Under the pieces are notes generated by a model. That model was given only the letters and a program-made list of their open reading frames with translations, was not told the origin of the DNA and did no database searches. Below are positions 11,148 to 22,166 of a DNA stretch of 64,000 bases, in pieces. Made by a program: the position numbers and the translations under genes. The first letter of the stretch is position 1, and every line of letters begins with the position of its first letter. Location of the stretch: NCBI GenBank assembly GCA_027625915.1, contig JANTQA010000029.1, positions 434,001-498,000 of the forward strand, given 5' to 3'. Source of the stretch: Anaeramoeba flamelloides. Lineage: Eukaryota; Metamonada; Anaeramoebidae.

Positions 11148-11433
11148 TATAAACGAATTTAATTGTTTAAATTTTCATTTATACCCTTTCCATATTTCAA
11201 TTTTTTTATTGAAATTGGTCGTACATTGTTTTCACCAAAAAAGTACTATTTTTTTTTTTTTTTTTTAGTAAATATTTAAACAAACATATTTTGAAATAAA
11301 TATCTTAGCCATTGATTCAATCGGTATTAATATTAAACTTAATTTGGTATTACCAATTAACAAATACCTTCACTAACAAAGATTATTTATTATGAAATAT
11401 TAAAAAAATACCCCACTTTTTTGGAAATACCTT
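11148..11433 (+). mobile_element. GGTATTTCC-ended element, right-end fragment
   Basis: This matches the reverse complement of 34472-35303 over about 280 bp (TTTACCCTTTCCATATTTC, GGTCGTACATTGTTTTCACC, AATAAATATCTTAGCCATT) and ends at the same terminus, ...TTTTTTGGAAATACCTT. It abuts the right end of the preceding element, so one has inserted next to, or truncated, the other. The forward open frame here is a by-product. Confidence 0.65.
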
Positions 11434-12119
11434 ATATTAATTTTAATTTTCCATTTTCTATTAATTTTCTCAAAAAATAAATATACTTGGGGGAAACCGA
11501 ACCTAGGCCAGATGTTTTTGAGTAAAATAACTGCCCTGTAAAAATCTACAAATGTCGGATATCTAGAAATATCTTGAAAAATTATCATCAGCCTTAAATT
11601 TTCTATTTTCCAATTCATATTTTCATCATCTTGTTTTCAAAACTTAAATTTTTTTGAAATGTGTTCAATCCCAAGAAGTTCGCTTTTTTTTTTTTTTTTT
11701 TTGAGTTTGGATCTTCTTTTGTAGATGGGGTTCTGGTTTGGTCAATTGTTGCTTCAGTTTTATAAATTATTCTTAGGGAATATTGATTGATTTTTAAAAA
11801 TTTTGTTATCTTTTTTATTTATCCAAACTTAAATTGTGTCAAAATGTTTTTTGAGTTTAGATTAAAAATAACTAATCCATAGAATAACAGGCTAATTCAT
11901 ACTGGTTTGAATATTTTTGATTTAACTATATTGGGAATTTTTTTGTTGTTTAAAAATAAGTTTTATTTTTTTAAATGTTATCATTTACTTTTTTGAAGTT
12001 ATTTTGTAAATGATTTTTCAATTTCTAAAGAAATTCAAAAATATTTTATTTCTGATATTTTTTTTTTTTGATTTTAGGATTTTATCAATATTTATGTTCC
12101 TGAAAATAAAAACACAAAA
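11434..12119. other. 3' flank of the RCC1-BTB gene
   Basis: AT-rich sequence with a T tract at about 11684-11701. No repeat shared elsewhere in the window was recognised, and there is no supported gene. Confidence 0.4.
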
Positions 12120-13950
12120 TTATTTCAGATCAAATTGCTTTTTAATTTTCAATAATTCCGAATCAAAATTACATTGATCATTTAATTGATAATATTCTAC
12201 AGCATCAGATAATTCATCAACAATTAATTCTGGGTCTTCATTTGCTGTCAATTCAATTGAATTGGTATAAAAATATTTGATTAATATTTCCAAGCTTTTG
12301 ATTGATTTACGGGTATAATCTTGAACTTTATTTGTAATATCTTTTTCATTAACATAATCAAACATTGCACGAAACAAGCCACTTCGGGCCAATAAAATGA
12401 ATTTGTGCACAGGTATTTCTTCATAATTTCCTTCTTCCTCTTCATCCTCTTCATTATCATTATCCTCATCCTGATTATCGTCATCAATTTTAACCAAAAT
12501 TTTAAAATCCTTTGAATCATCATCTTTGTAGAGTTGGGCAATATCCTTTTCAATTGTATTATCTACAGATGGAGGGAATGTCAATTCCAATAAATTAAAA
12601 GTTTGTTCAAGTTTTTCAATCTCTGAAATTTGATCATAATAAACCCATTTCAGAAAATTCAATGTTTGTTCTTTATTGATTGATTTTTCTTCTCCAAATA
12701 ATTTGTTTTGGATTTGATCAATTGTTAATTTGGTTCTGCATTCAACAAGAGCCTTGTGAACAGGGATTTGGCTTCCCAAGGTTCCAATTTCACAATCACA
12801 AAATTTTTTGGATTTATATAAAATCCTGAGATCTTCAGAAAGTGTATTTTTGAAATCAAGATAAAGAAAGATGCCAAATGTACCACTGGCAATTCGGATC
12901 ATGTCTTTTGAGTCTAAATAATTCTTAAAAAAACTTGGTAGCTTGATTTTTGTTGGTAATTTTCTGTTGTTTTTGTTGGATTCATATGTTGGGTGTAATC
13001 TTTTTTGCGTCCCCCACGTATACAATTCGTTTTGGTCTGTTAAAACCAAGGTTTGTATTACTCCAGTTTTCAATTGGACAACTTTCTTCTCCTTTAGTTG
13101 TTGTATTAAGGTAAAAAAGGATTTTCGGACACCACGCCCATTGTGTTTCTCGTTTCCGCAGCTCAAGGTTTGTCCCTTCTTGGTGATTAAAACGGAGTGG
13201 AAACGACAGGAACTTACAGCCAGGATCTCGGATCCTTTAAAGTTTTTAACAGCAGTGGGGGTATATTGATCAAACATAGAGCCAACACCTAACTTTTCAG
13301 AAGTAGTATTTCCACAGGCATACAAAAGATCAGGCTTGCTAGTGGTGAAAAAGAAATTCACAGCAAAGAATCCTGCAAAGATTTGGATAACCTTGTCTTG
13401 AACATAAACAGGCATTGGTTCCTCGAAACTGTTTTTGCCAATGCCCAGATTACCATGAGAGTTCGATCCTGAGGCATACAATTGGTCTCCATTACAAAGG
13501 TAATACCCAGAAGCATAACCCATTACAACTGAATTAACAAACAATTTCTTTTCTTCGAAAAAGGTTACATACCTGATCTCTTCAAAGGTACTTTGGTCTG
13601 CGTCAAGAAGAGGTACTACTTTATAACGATTACTATCAGCCAAAGACCAGACCTTTCCTGATTCAGTTAAAATTAGATAGGTTTGAGAACTTGAAACAAT
13701 GTCTTTGATTGTTTCGTTTTTGGGTAATTGGTATTTCCTTTTCTTCTTACCGTCTTCTATAACTCCACTTTGTTTGGCTTTTTCCAAACAAGAAAACGTG
13801 GTCTGCTCGACTGACGATTTTTTTTATTGTTTGGGTTTTTTTAAGGTTGCTTTCGGTCCATTTGGGTAAATTGTTGTTCTTTTCTTCTTTGGTAACGAAA
13901 CCGAAACATTCTATTCTTCCATAGAGATAAACAGAGGACGAATTTGTCAT
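12120..13950 (-). CDS. RCC1-repeat protein with two BTB domains (apparent +1 frame break)
   Basis: The ATG at 13950 gives MTNSSSVYLYGRIECFGF..., running about 55 codons to HVFLF. The rest of the protein continues in a frame one nucleotide on (EKAKQSGVIEDGKK...), through to TAA at 12120, for about 609 aa in all. RCC1-type propeller repeats are visible (LYASGSNSHGNLGIG, LYACGNTTSEKLGVG, LSCGNEKHNGRG, LYTWGTQ). Two BTB-like segments follow: a degenerate one starting KFCDCEIG..IPVHKALVE, and a clearer one (IPVHKFILLARSGLFRAMF ... EYYQLN), separated by an acidic run. Proteins of this layout are thought to act as scaffolds or cullin-3 adaptors; this one's partner is unknown. The break at 13778-13788 (TTTGGAAAAAGCC) could be a sequencing error in an A run, a mutation, or true frameshifting; no usable intron is visible there. 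Confidence 0.87.
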
Positions 13951-14249
13951 TTTTGGAAAATAGGAAAAAACTGAGAAAAAATGAAATTTTTTGTTTTTTT
14001 TTCAACATTTTTTTCTGATTTCTCTCAAATAAAAACTTATATATCGAAAAGAGAAAAAGTAATTACTTCTTTTTCCATAAAAAATAGATTTTAAATTTCT
14101 TTTGAAAGTTTTGTTCACTGAAAAAAGAACTTTTTAAGAAGTTCCACAAAATGTAATACCATCACAAAGTTTGTTTGTGATATTTAATTTTTAATCTTTT
14201 TTGATAATGAAAATTTAAACCAAGAATTTGTTTCTAAAAAATCACATTT
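13951..14249. other. 5' flank of the RCC1-BTB gene
   Basis: A short upstream region ending at the LINE fragment. No recognisable regulatory motif. Confidence 0.4.
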
Positions 14250-15112
14250 CTTTTTTTTTTATTTTTATTGATGAGGATGTGTAAATTACACTCTAAGTGC
14301 CCTAGAACTAAAATTACTTTTTCTGGAATTTAAGCGTTAAAATAATCAATTTCACGATTATTAATGAATGAAAATAATTTTTAGCTTTGAAAAAACAAAT
14401 GCCAAAAGTGATGTCTTAATTTTTTAAGTTTTTTTTACTATATTTGTTATTTTTCCCAAAACTATAAAACCTTTCTGATTCACCCAAAACGAAGTGAAGG
14501 GATTTTGTTAACAAACCTTTGGTTTCTAATATCAAAAAAAAAACAATTTAATAATTGAATAATAATGTTTGGGGTTGTTTTTGTGTTTTCATTTCTGAAA
14601 ATTATTTTTGATTTTTGAATTTCTATTTCTTCCTCAAATTTTTTTATTCAATTATTAAATTGTTTTTTTTTTGATATTAGAATCCCCAAGTTTGTTAACA
14701 AAAAACCTCTCTCCATCATAGGGTTACTTTAGAAAAAGTTTTATAGTTTTTCGAAAAATGACAAATTTAGTAAAAAAAAACTAAAAAAATTAAGACATCA
14801 CTTTTGGCATTTGTTACAAAGCTTAAAAGTATTTGATTAGAATTTAATTCTTTTTAATTTATTTAAAAAATATCAAATATCTTTTGTATAGGTAGGGCAT
14901 ACCTTTAAAAAGTGATTAATATTTTCTATTATCTCTTTATGTTCCTATTTTAAACATAAAGCACAAATTTTATTTGAGTTTTTATTTATTACATAGTTAT
15001 ATCTATTCAAACAGTAAGTGAATGTTCTGAATTTTATTATTGTTGAACTTAATGAATAACATAAGTATTTTTGATTAATAAATATTTTTTTTTGTTTTTA
15101 ATTATTTTAAAA
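14250..15112 (-). mobile_element. 5'-truncated LINE copy, interrupted by a foldback element
   Basis: Read on the minus strand this follows 63.2-63.6 kb closely: AAAATTCAGAACATT, TGTAATAAATAAAAA, CTTTATGTTTAAA, and the terminal block before CAATAAAAATAAAAAA. It therefore holds the C-terminal zinc-knuckle region and 3' tail of the same LINE family. It is broken by many substitutions and by a 439-bp insertion at 14384-14822, so the LINE copy predates that element. Confidence 0.8.
14384..14822. mobile_element. Foldback MITE inserted in a LINE copy
   Basis: Almost the whole 439 bp is an imperfect palindrome. The outer arms pair GCTTTG..ACAAATGCCAAAAG and continue for about 85 bp with few mismatches. 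Inner arms around CTAATATCAAAAAAAAAAC and its complement pair perfectly over about 36 bp, leaving a central loop of roughly 75 bp. TTA flanks both ends, a possible 3-bp target duplication. It has no coding capacity, and insertion into the LINE copy gives the relative age. Confidence 0.8.
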
Positions 15113-15169
15113 TATTCTTTTAATGTGTCGTAAGTGGTATGGGGGGACTTTGATTGCTGTCAAGTACCT

Positions 15170-15242
15170 AGGTTTTCCAGAATTCAAAAGAATAGAGAAA
15201 AATCTTTGATTTTACTCAATTCTTTTAAATTATGGAAAACCT
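15170..15242. repeat. Hairpin unit 1 of a tandem pair
   Basis: Starts AGGTTTTCCAGAATTCAAAA and ends with its near complement ATTATGGAAAACCT, giving stems of about 24 bp with 2-3 mismatches around a loop containing AAAATCTTTGATT. A related unit lies about 160 bp downstream. Confidence 0.6.
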
Positions 15243-15328
15243 AACAGCTGTTTTTTTTAATTTTTGAAATAAACCGTAAATTTTTGAAATTTTCTGATTA
15301 TTTCTCGAATTATAAAAAAACTAAAGTC

Positions 15329-15399
15329 GCTTTTCCACAATTTCAAAGAATGTGTTAAAATCTTTGATTATAATCAATTGTTTTAAAATAAGGAAAAGC
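15329..15399. repeat. Hairpin unit 2 of a tandem pair
   Basis: Starts GCTTTTCCACAATTTCAAAG and ends ATAAGGAAAAGC, with the same loop word AAAATCTTTGATTATAA as unit 1. The stem is less perfect. The two units and their spacers look like a diverged tandem duplication of about 160 bp. Confidence 0.55.
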
Positions 15400-15472
15400 C
15401 AACGGTAGTTTTCTATAGGTTTTCTAATTTATTTCTAAAGTTTTCTAGGTTTTTTTGAGGTTTTCTATATTA

Positions 15473-15952
15473 CAGTGATCAAAATAATGCGTGCACAAAG
15501 ATTATAATCCGCGTTTCAAAATATTATCCGTGCTTTTTTTTTCTTGTTGATTCAAGGTAACATCGAATCTACACTCGAATAGTATACCCAAATTAAAATA
15601 AATTTTGAAAGTAAAGGTCTCATTATTTGTCAAAATAATTTAAATTATTCATGCAAATAGTTCAAAATTTTTCATAATATTCACAATTGTTTTAAATTTT
15701 TTGTTTTTTGATGATTAAAATTTTTTTTAAAAATTTACTATATTTTTTGAGATAAATTTAGCAATTTGATCCTTCATTTTTAGAATTTCTTTTTAAATAA
15801 TAGAACTTTTTGAAACCATTGTCATATTTTTTTAGGGTTTTTTTCCAGTTTCTTTGTTCATTTTTTATTATAGGTATTCGATAACTGAAAAAACAAACTT
15901 TTTATTTTCAAACAAGGATTAAACTTTTCTACATGCATTATTTTGGCAACAG
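15473..15952. mobile_element. TA-flanked mariner-like MITE (copy 1 of a small family)
   Basis: The left end reads CAGTGATCAAAATAATGC and the right end, read inward, CTGTTGCCAAAATAATGC. Both are flanked by TA, the Tc1/mariner target duplication. It is 480 bp with no transposase. Diverged relatives lie at about 52200-52535 (same orientation) and 55135-55430 (inverted); all three share the core GATAAATTT..CAATTTGATCCT and AGAATTTCTTTTT-AATAATAGAACT. Confidence 0.7.
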
Positions 15953-16818
15953 TAAAAAATAAAAAGGAAAAATCAAAAAATTAGATGAAAAAGCTTTATT
16001 ATTTATTATTAGTTTTCCAAAATTAGGATTTATTTTTATTTTTTTTTTTTTTCATTTTTTTTTTGTTGGATGTTTAAAATATTCCGAAAATACGCCAAAA
16101 ATCATAAATATTTGAATATTTGAACAACTTTTTCAAAACATTTTTTGAAATAATTTTTTGAAATTCAAGTGTTCAGAGATAAATGTTTTCTTTATAAAAT
16201 AACAATCTTAAATAAGAACAAAAATATTTTTAATTTTTGAATTTCTATTCTTATGGGATTCGCCTTACCCGAGATTTGTCCATAATCAAAGTATGTTGTT
16301 ATTAGGAATAAATTGTATTAGTTCTACATGATTCACATGGTTTCTATAAAATGTCTTATAAATCTTATTTCACAATATGGTATTGGGCTTTTTGCTTATG
16401 ATAACAATTTAAAAATTTTATTTTGGAAATTTTTATAATTCCAATTCCAAATCTTAAAATTGAAACTCAAAATAATCGTATATCAGTATTTAATAATACA
16501 TAAACTCCTTTTCCGTCAAAAGGGCTCCTGTTTTATTTCAGAAATTGATCATATTCTATGAGTTTAATTGATTACTCTTTTCAAAATAAATTTTAAATTT
16601 TTTAATCTGATCATTTTTTTTTATAATTTGGTAAATTTTTTTTTTCGAGATTTTTTTAAAATATGGATGTTTCTAAATTCTCGATATTTGTAGACTTTTT
16701 TTTTCACAATCTGCTTGAAAATGACAAATTTTTTTTTGGGATAAGCGAGATGATTCATTTATTATAATTTATTTTTATTCTTGATTTAAAATGGTTAATT
16801 TTTGCAAAGCAAATGCAA
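15953..16818. other. Intergenic, no feature recognised
   Basis: AT-rich sequence with homopolymers. I see no gene, RNA or repeat shared with the rest of the window. Confidence 0.35.
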
Positions 16819-17190
16819 GCTATTTCTAAAAAAAGAGTGGAAAATTTATTTTATATTTTATTTATTTAACCCAATATTCAAAAAAGTATTTAAATATACA
16901 AAATCATTAACTACTATTTATTGATTCTTGATAATAATTCAAATTTTCTTTTAGTATTGTATTACATAAATAAAAGATATTAAACTTTCTGATCTCGGTT
17001 TTATCGGTTATTTTTTAGGTGTGAAAATTGGTATTTATTATTTTCTTTTTGAGAATCTTTTTATTGGACAGAAAAAATAGATTGAGTTTAAAGTTTTTGT
17101 TTGATCGATCACCAATCAGAAGTAAAATTACCCTTTCTTCTTTTTGGTTATTTAACTTTGAAGGTAATAACTACGTTTTAAAAAAACACA
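16819..17190 (+). mobile_element. GGTATTTCC-ended element, left-end fragment
   Basis: This begins GCTATTTCTAAAAAAAG and follows the reverse complement of 35303-35000 for about 350 bp (TTCAAAAAAGTATTTAAA, GATTCTTGATAATAATT, TTTTTTAGG..AAAATTGGT..TTTATTATTTTC). It lacks the other half. The open frame overlapping it is not treated as a gene. Confidence 0.65.
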
Positions 17191-17309
17191 TCTATGATAT
17201 ACTCAAGTGTATTTTTGAAAGAATTGATTATTTGTTTGTTCATAAAATTTGTTTGAGATTTTATATTTTGTTGTACAAAAAAAAATGAAAAGAAAACTTT
17301 TTTTTTCAA

Positions 17310-17603
17310 ACGCAAAAAAATTCCATTCGTGTATTAAAGTTTTATGCCTTTCAAAACTTACAAGCACTTTAATACAGTTCACAACCCTTATAAACACTTT
17401 CAAACATTTATTAATGGGGAAAGTGTTGTAAAAGTCTCAAGGCTTTGTAAAATTCTCAATATTTTTTGAAAAGCGATTTTAAAAAATAATTTCCTTTATT
17501 GCAATTTTTATTTTTATCATGATAATGTGGATTTATCACGATTTTTAATAATATCACGATTTTATTATAAATTTTGTGATATTAAATTTTTGATCAAAAC
17601 CTC
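17310..17603 (-). mobile_element. End fragment of the TCGCGA-type transposon
   Basis: Read on the minus strand this matches the left end of the element at 8359: GAGGTTTTGATCAAAA..., then a TTTTACAACACTTTCCCC block and AAGGGTTGTGAACTGT..AAGTGCTTGTAAGTTTTGAAAG. The TCGCGA sites seen in the better copy appear here as TCACGA or TCATGA. The fragment ends 42 bp before the ATG of the CDC123 gene, so it forms that gene's immediate upstream region. Confidence 0.7.
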
Positions 17604-17645
17604 TTTTTTTATTTTTTTTCTCTTTTTTTTTCAAAATTCATTGTA

Positions 17646-18707
17646 ATGTTGGACGAACTCAAAAAGAAAAAACAAAACCTAAAAAAAGTAGAAAAGCCCA
17701 AATTAGTCAAACCCATAAGTAATTTATTAACTGACTCTGGAAGAAAAGAAGCACAAAAACAGGTTTTAGCTGTGAATGTGGAAAAATGGATGCCCAAGCT
17801 TGAGGAAAAAAACCTCACGTTCCAAACAAAGCTCTGTCCGATTACACACGAAGAAGCAGAGCTGATCATCCAAGGGTGCAAAGAAGTGCAAAAGCAAGGA
17901 TTTATAAGCGAAGAAACGCACGAGAAGTTGCTGGGGATGAAAGAAAAGATAAACAAGACCATTCTTCAAGTGAAAGGCGCAAAGGAAAATGGTGTTTTTG
18001 TCAAATTAAGTTCACGATCCCCTAAGGACTCTGTTCATACAGTACCCGACTACAAAGAGAGGTACACCTCAAACCTGAAGGAATTTTTATCCAAAAGCAA
18101 TCTGACAAAGCCTGATGAAAACTTAAAATTGATGGCAATTGTGCAAACCTCTAAGGATTCAATGAAGGTACGAAACGCAGAAGAAGCAATCCATTTACTT
18201 ACCCACTCAAAAAGGATTCTCATGGATCTGACTATTGCACTGAAACAAGAACAGGAAGTGATCGAAAACTTTGTCTTTCGGGAATGGCAAGAAATTGATG
18301 TTGACATGGAATTCCGCGGCTTTGTTTATAACTCGAATTTAAATGCTGTTTCGCAATACTTCCAATATTTTTCTTCTCCTCTTCTTGTTGAAAAAAAAGA
18401 AGAGGTCTCCGAAAAGATCCTGGATTTCTTTGACAACAAAATTAAACCCTTGTTAAGTAAGGATTTCAAAAATTATGTCGTCGACTTTGCCTTTAATAAA
18501 GAAAATATCCCTTTTGTCATTGAATTAAATGCCTTCGATTTTAGCGACTGCTGTTTGTTCTCGTACGCGAAAGAAAAACACATCCTTCAAAATGGACCTT
18601 ACGAATTTAGAATTACAGAAAAACCCCAAAAAGGCGCAAAGTCCCAACTTGACGAAAGTGTAAAAAGGGTAATTGATTTGGTTGATCAAGAAAATATATT
18701 TAATTGA
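17646..18707 (+). CDS. CDC123: CDC123/D123-family ATP-grasp protein (eIF2 assembly factor)
   Basis: Cdc123 is a cytosolic ATP-grasp protein that binds eIF2gamma and promotes assembly of the eIF2 complex. This 353-aa single-exon protein shows the family pattern: W-PKLEEKNLTFQT near residue 48 (the F-T-- block at the domain start), VKLSSRSPKDS around 117-127, a SKRILMDL helix, FVFREWQEIDVDMEFRGFVYN about 209-229 (the conserved MEFR-FV block), and VVDFAF..IPFVIELNAFDFSD near 280-305, where E-x-N corresponds to the metal-binding D/E-x-N of ATP-grasp enzymes. The lysine-rich start and D/E-rich tail are typical. The ATG lies 42 bp downstream of a transposon end. I am confident of the family. Whether it is the canonical eIF2 assembly orthologue or a diverged paralogue is less certain, since some motif residues differ. 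Confidence 0.82.
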   Translation: MLDELKKKKQNLKKVEKPKLVKPISNLLTDSGRKEAQKQVLAVNVEKWMPKLEEKNLTFQTKLCPITHEEAELIIQGCKEVQKQGFISEETHEKLLGMKEKINKTILQVKGAKENGVFVKLSSRSPKDSVHTVPDYKERYTSNLKEFLSKSNLTKPDENLKLMAIVQTSKDSMKVRNAEEAIHLLTHSKRILMDLTIALKQEQEVIENFVFREWQEIDVDMEFRGFVYNSNLNAVSQYFQYFSSPLLVEKKEEVSEKILDFFDNKIKPLLSKDFKNYVVDFAFNKENIPFVIELNAFDFSDCCLFSYAKEKHILQNGPYEFRITEKPQKGAKSQLDESVKRVIDLVDQENIFN

Positions 18708-19129
18708 CTTTTCTTTTTGAAAAAACCAGAGTTTTCTAATTTTGTAAGAACATGAACAATATTTCTCAATAATTCATCTATTTTTATCAATCTAATCTTA
18801 ACATAAATAACAATAACCAAATTAATCCCAACTAAAATTCAAAATTTATTTAGTCAGTTCAAAATTCTCTTATAAGAACTTGATTGATTCTTTCATTTAA
18901 CTCATAACGGCAACAATTTAATTCAAAATTTTTAGTATATAAAAAACAGTTCAAAGAATAACAACACCACAGACTTGATCAGTTTGGAAATAATTTTGAT
19001 TTTTCAAGATATTTTTAATTTTTTTAAGCACTTTTTCATTACTTGTTTTTATTGCAAAAAAATTTTTTTCTTGGGATTTGAAATTTTTTTTTGATTGATT
19101 GAAATTTGGTTAAATTTGAGTCATTTTAA
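18708..19129. other. 3' flank of CDC123, no feature recognised
   Basis: AT-rich, without repeats or frames that can be supported. Confidence 0.35.
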
Positions 19130-19315
19130 GAAAGTAGATTTTACCATTTTGAAAAATTGCAATTGTGTGGATAAACTTTACTGAAAAATATTTATTGAGT
19201 GCCACTAGATTTTGAAACTTTGAAACAAAAATATCATTCGTAGCTCTATCTGTGAAAATAAAAAGAACCCAAAGTAATTCAGAGTTTAATCTTTAAGGTT
19301 CTAGTCATTTAGCAT
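19130..19315 (+). repeat. Dispersed repeat block F, copy 1
   Basis: About 185 bp that recurs at about 51160-51340: TTTTACCATTTTGAAAAA, TTGTG-GGAT..ACT, and AAAGTAATTCAGAGTTTAATC. It is noncoding and diverged, and probably belongs to the same large repeat family as blocks A, B and G. Confidence 0.55.
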
Positions 19316-20509
19316 GTATTTGATCCATTTAGAAGCAGTGACCTAACACTAAAAAGGGTATTGTTGAATTGAAATATATTTGATTTTCAACAAAAATTCA
19401 AAAAATGAAAAAAACAAATTCCATTGGATCTCTTCATACAAAAATTCAAAATTACAAAAAAAAAGTTTAAAAATATTTCTTATTTCAAAAAATCTAAACT
19501 CCGTTTTACTCAAAGGATCCCATCCAAAAATGAAAAAGTCACTTTATTTTTAAGAACCAACCAAACTTGGATTGTTTAGAAAAAAAAAGAAATAATTAAT
19601 TTCGGACAATACCAATGGCATCCATAAAAGAAATACCTCAATGAACAATAAATTTCAAAAAAAAAAAAAAATGTTGAAAAATTTTTTGGGCCACTATCAT
19701 TGGAACTCCATGCATAAAAATTTCTCAATTTCTTTAGAAAATTAAAATATGTTTACAACATATTAATTAATTGTAAATTGATGAATTTTAAAAAAAAATA
19801 TCAAAAGATCACTTTTCCCAATGTTAATTTGGAGTTTCAAACAGTTTTTTTTTTCAAATCGACTTTTTAAAAAGAAAAGAAAAAGAAAAAAAAAAAAAAA
19901 AAAATTAAAAGTAAAAAGAAAAAAAAAAATATTTACTAAATGAGAAAAAAAGACCTTTTATTCTAAAGATAAACATTAGATTTGAGTAGAAATCTTTGAA
20001 ATAGAAAAAAATAATGAAATTAACTAATGGTATCTAACCCTTTAACTGAACAATAATTTTTGTTAAAATTTCAACAAATTAAACTAAAATCTTTTAACCT
20101 GAAAAGAAAATTAAAAGATGTCAAAATTGATTTTCTCAAATATAATTTTATTGTGTATATCAACCTATAAAAAGGTTTACAAAAGTTTATATTAAATGGT
20201 TAATTTTATTATCGAATAAATAATTTAGCTTATCTTAATTTTTATTTTTGATAAAAACAAAAAAATTCCAAAAAAACTTGATTGATGTTAATCTTCCATT
20301 TACAAATCTGAAAAATCTCAAGTTTCAACATTTTAAAAGCATTCTCTAAAATAAATACACTTCAGGTTATTTTGATTTCTTTAGAAATTTAATTTTTTTA
20401 TTTATTATAAATTTTTTTTTTTCTTTTTGGGGTGATATTAGAGAAATAAAGATTTTTTATATATTATGAGATGATAGAAATAGTATTCTATAAATTAATC
20501 TAAATCCGA
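19316..20509. other. Noncoding AT-rich region between repeat blocks
   Basis: Contains long A/G-rich homopolymer stretches (about 19866-19930) and no supported gene. It may be the older body of the dispersed repeat, as it lies between blocks F and A. Confidence 0.35.
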
Positions 20510-21065
20510 ATTCAAAATTTTTAACACACCAACATATCAATTTTTGAAAAAAAAAAAACTTTTTTCATTAATTCAAGAAGGAAGACCAAATTAGAAAAAT
20601 TAACTAATTGAAATTTTAATACTTTTTTATAAATTATAATACCCATAAAAAAAAATAAATAATTATCAATACTAATACATTATCAGTATGTTAAAATTTT
20701 TGGAGAGAGCAAAACAAAAAAATACATTGGAGAATTTGAAAAAAATTCTATTAACAATTATTGATCGATCAAAAGGTTAGATACCGTCAACTAATTTTAT
20801 TTGAGTTCTTCGATTTGGAAAAAGTCAACTTTAACCTTATATCAATCGTTCAAAAAAAATTTCGATGGACCAAACATGTAATGTTATCTAATAAAAAAAA
20901 TTCAATGAAAACAAAAACAAAAAGATGAAAAAATGATTTTTATATTTTTCAAAAATCAAAATTTTGTTCTAATTTAAATGAAATTGTATTCTTATGATTG
21001 TTTGGTCCCCTTTAGCCGTTTGAAAAATTTTTAATTTTAGTTTATATCGGTTTTATAAATTTCAA
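20510..21065 (+). repeat. Dispersed repeat block A, copy 1
   Basis: About 550 bp shared with 31190-31745 and 36415-36965, all in the plus orientation. Landmarks are TCAATTTTTGAAAAAA, TTTTGGAGAGAGCA, TAGATACC-T-AACTAATTTTAT, TGAAATTGTATTCTTATGATT and GTTTGG. No open frame is conserved between the copies. Similarity is roughly 75-85% by eye. Confidence 0.8.
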
Positions 21066-22166
21066 CTTACCATGGAAGGGTTTGAACTATATTAATAATT
21101 ATTTTTAAATTTCATCATCAAATAACTTCGATTAAATGTGAGAAAAACAGATGGTTTTTTTAAAAATCATAAAAGTATATTTTTATATTTGAAAAGTATT
21201 TTTTTGAATCTTTTTAATTGTTGTAATTATTTATTTTTTTCTAATATAATTTTTAATTCTAAAAAATTTTCTAAATAAAAAAATATTAACCAAACACATG
21301 AAAAGGACCTGTAAAGAGTTCTCAAAGATATTTGAATAATGAATGAGAATAAAAAAAAAAACAGAAAAGTATTCAATACTATAAAGCAAAGGAATCCTTC
21401 AACAAAGTTAATAAATTAAATTTGTTTTTTTTCTAATATCAAAACTTTTCACCAATATATCACCAAATTTATTATAAAAATGGTAAATTTTTAAAATTTT
21501 TTACTTTACAGGTATTTGATTAATGAATCGGAAAAAAGTACCACATCAGTATCTTTCTTTTTTAATAAGAAAATTGCAAAGATATATGTTGCAATTTGCC
21601 ATCTTATTTTATTTTTTTGGTCCTTTTTTTATTCTTTGAGATATTTTTGGTCAAGTACAAATACTCATAGAAAAGTCAAGATTTTTAGATTGTAAAAATT
21701 AATAGTCAGATCAACTTTTATCCCATTTGAATTTCAAATAATAGTATTAAGTTATTCAAAAAATTTTCAATTGTTTCAAATTAAACTTTGATTAAAAAAT
21801 ATCTTCAAATTTATAACTATTTTCTAATCATCTGATAGTTTAATAATTTCCTTTTATCACTCCCATTTCTCTTATTTGAATTGAATTTTAGGTTACGCTA
21901 TATGTTTTTTAAAAAGAACAATAATATCAAATTATTTACTAATTCCCATATCTCTATCCAATTCAAAATTTCCTCTTTTTGAATAATTCAAAATATACTC
22001 ACCATATAAAATGGCAATAACAATTCCCAATAGTAAATTTTGATCAGATTTTTATAAATCATTTTTGAAAAATTTCCCCTTTCATTTTTTGACTAAGGCT
22101 ACCAAATTTAAATTTTTTTCCAAAAACAACAACAAAAGAATCTCCACCAGAAAACAAAAAACCCAA
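21066..22166. other. Upstream region of the DnaJ gene
   Basis: AT-rich noncoding sequence. The reading frame of the DnaJ gene is open upstream to about 22065 but has no ATG before 22167. No promoter element was recognised. Confidence 0.4.
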
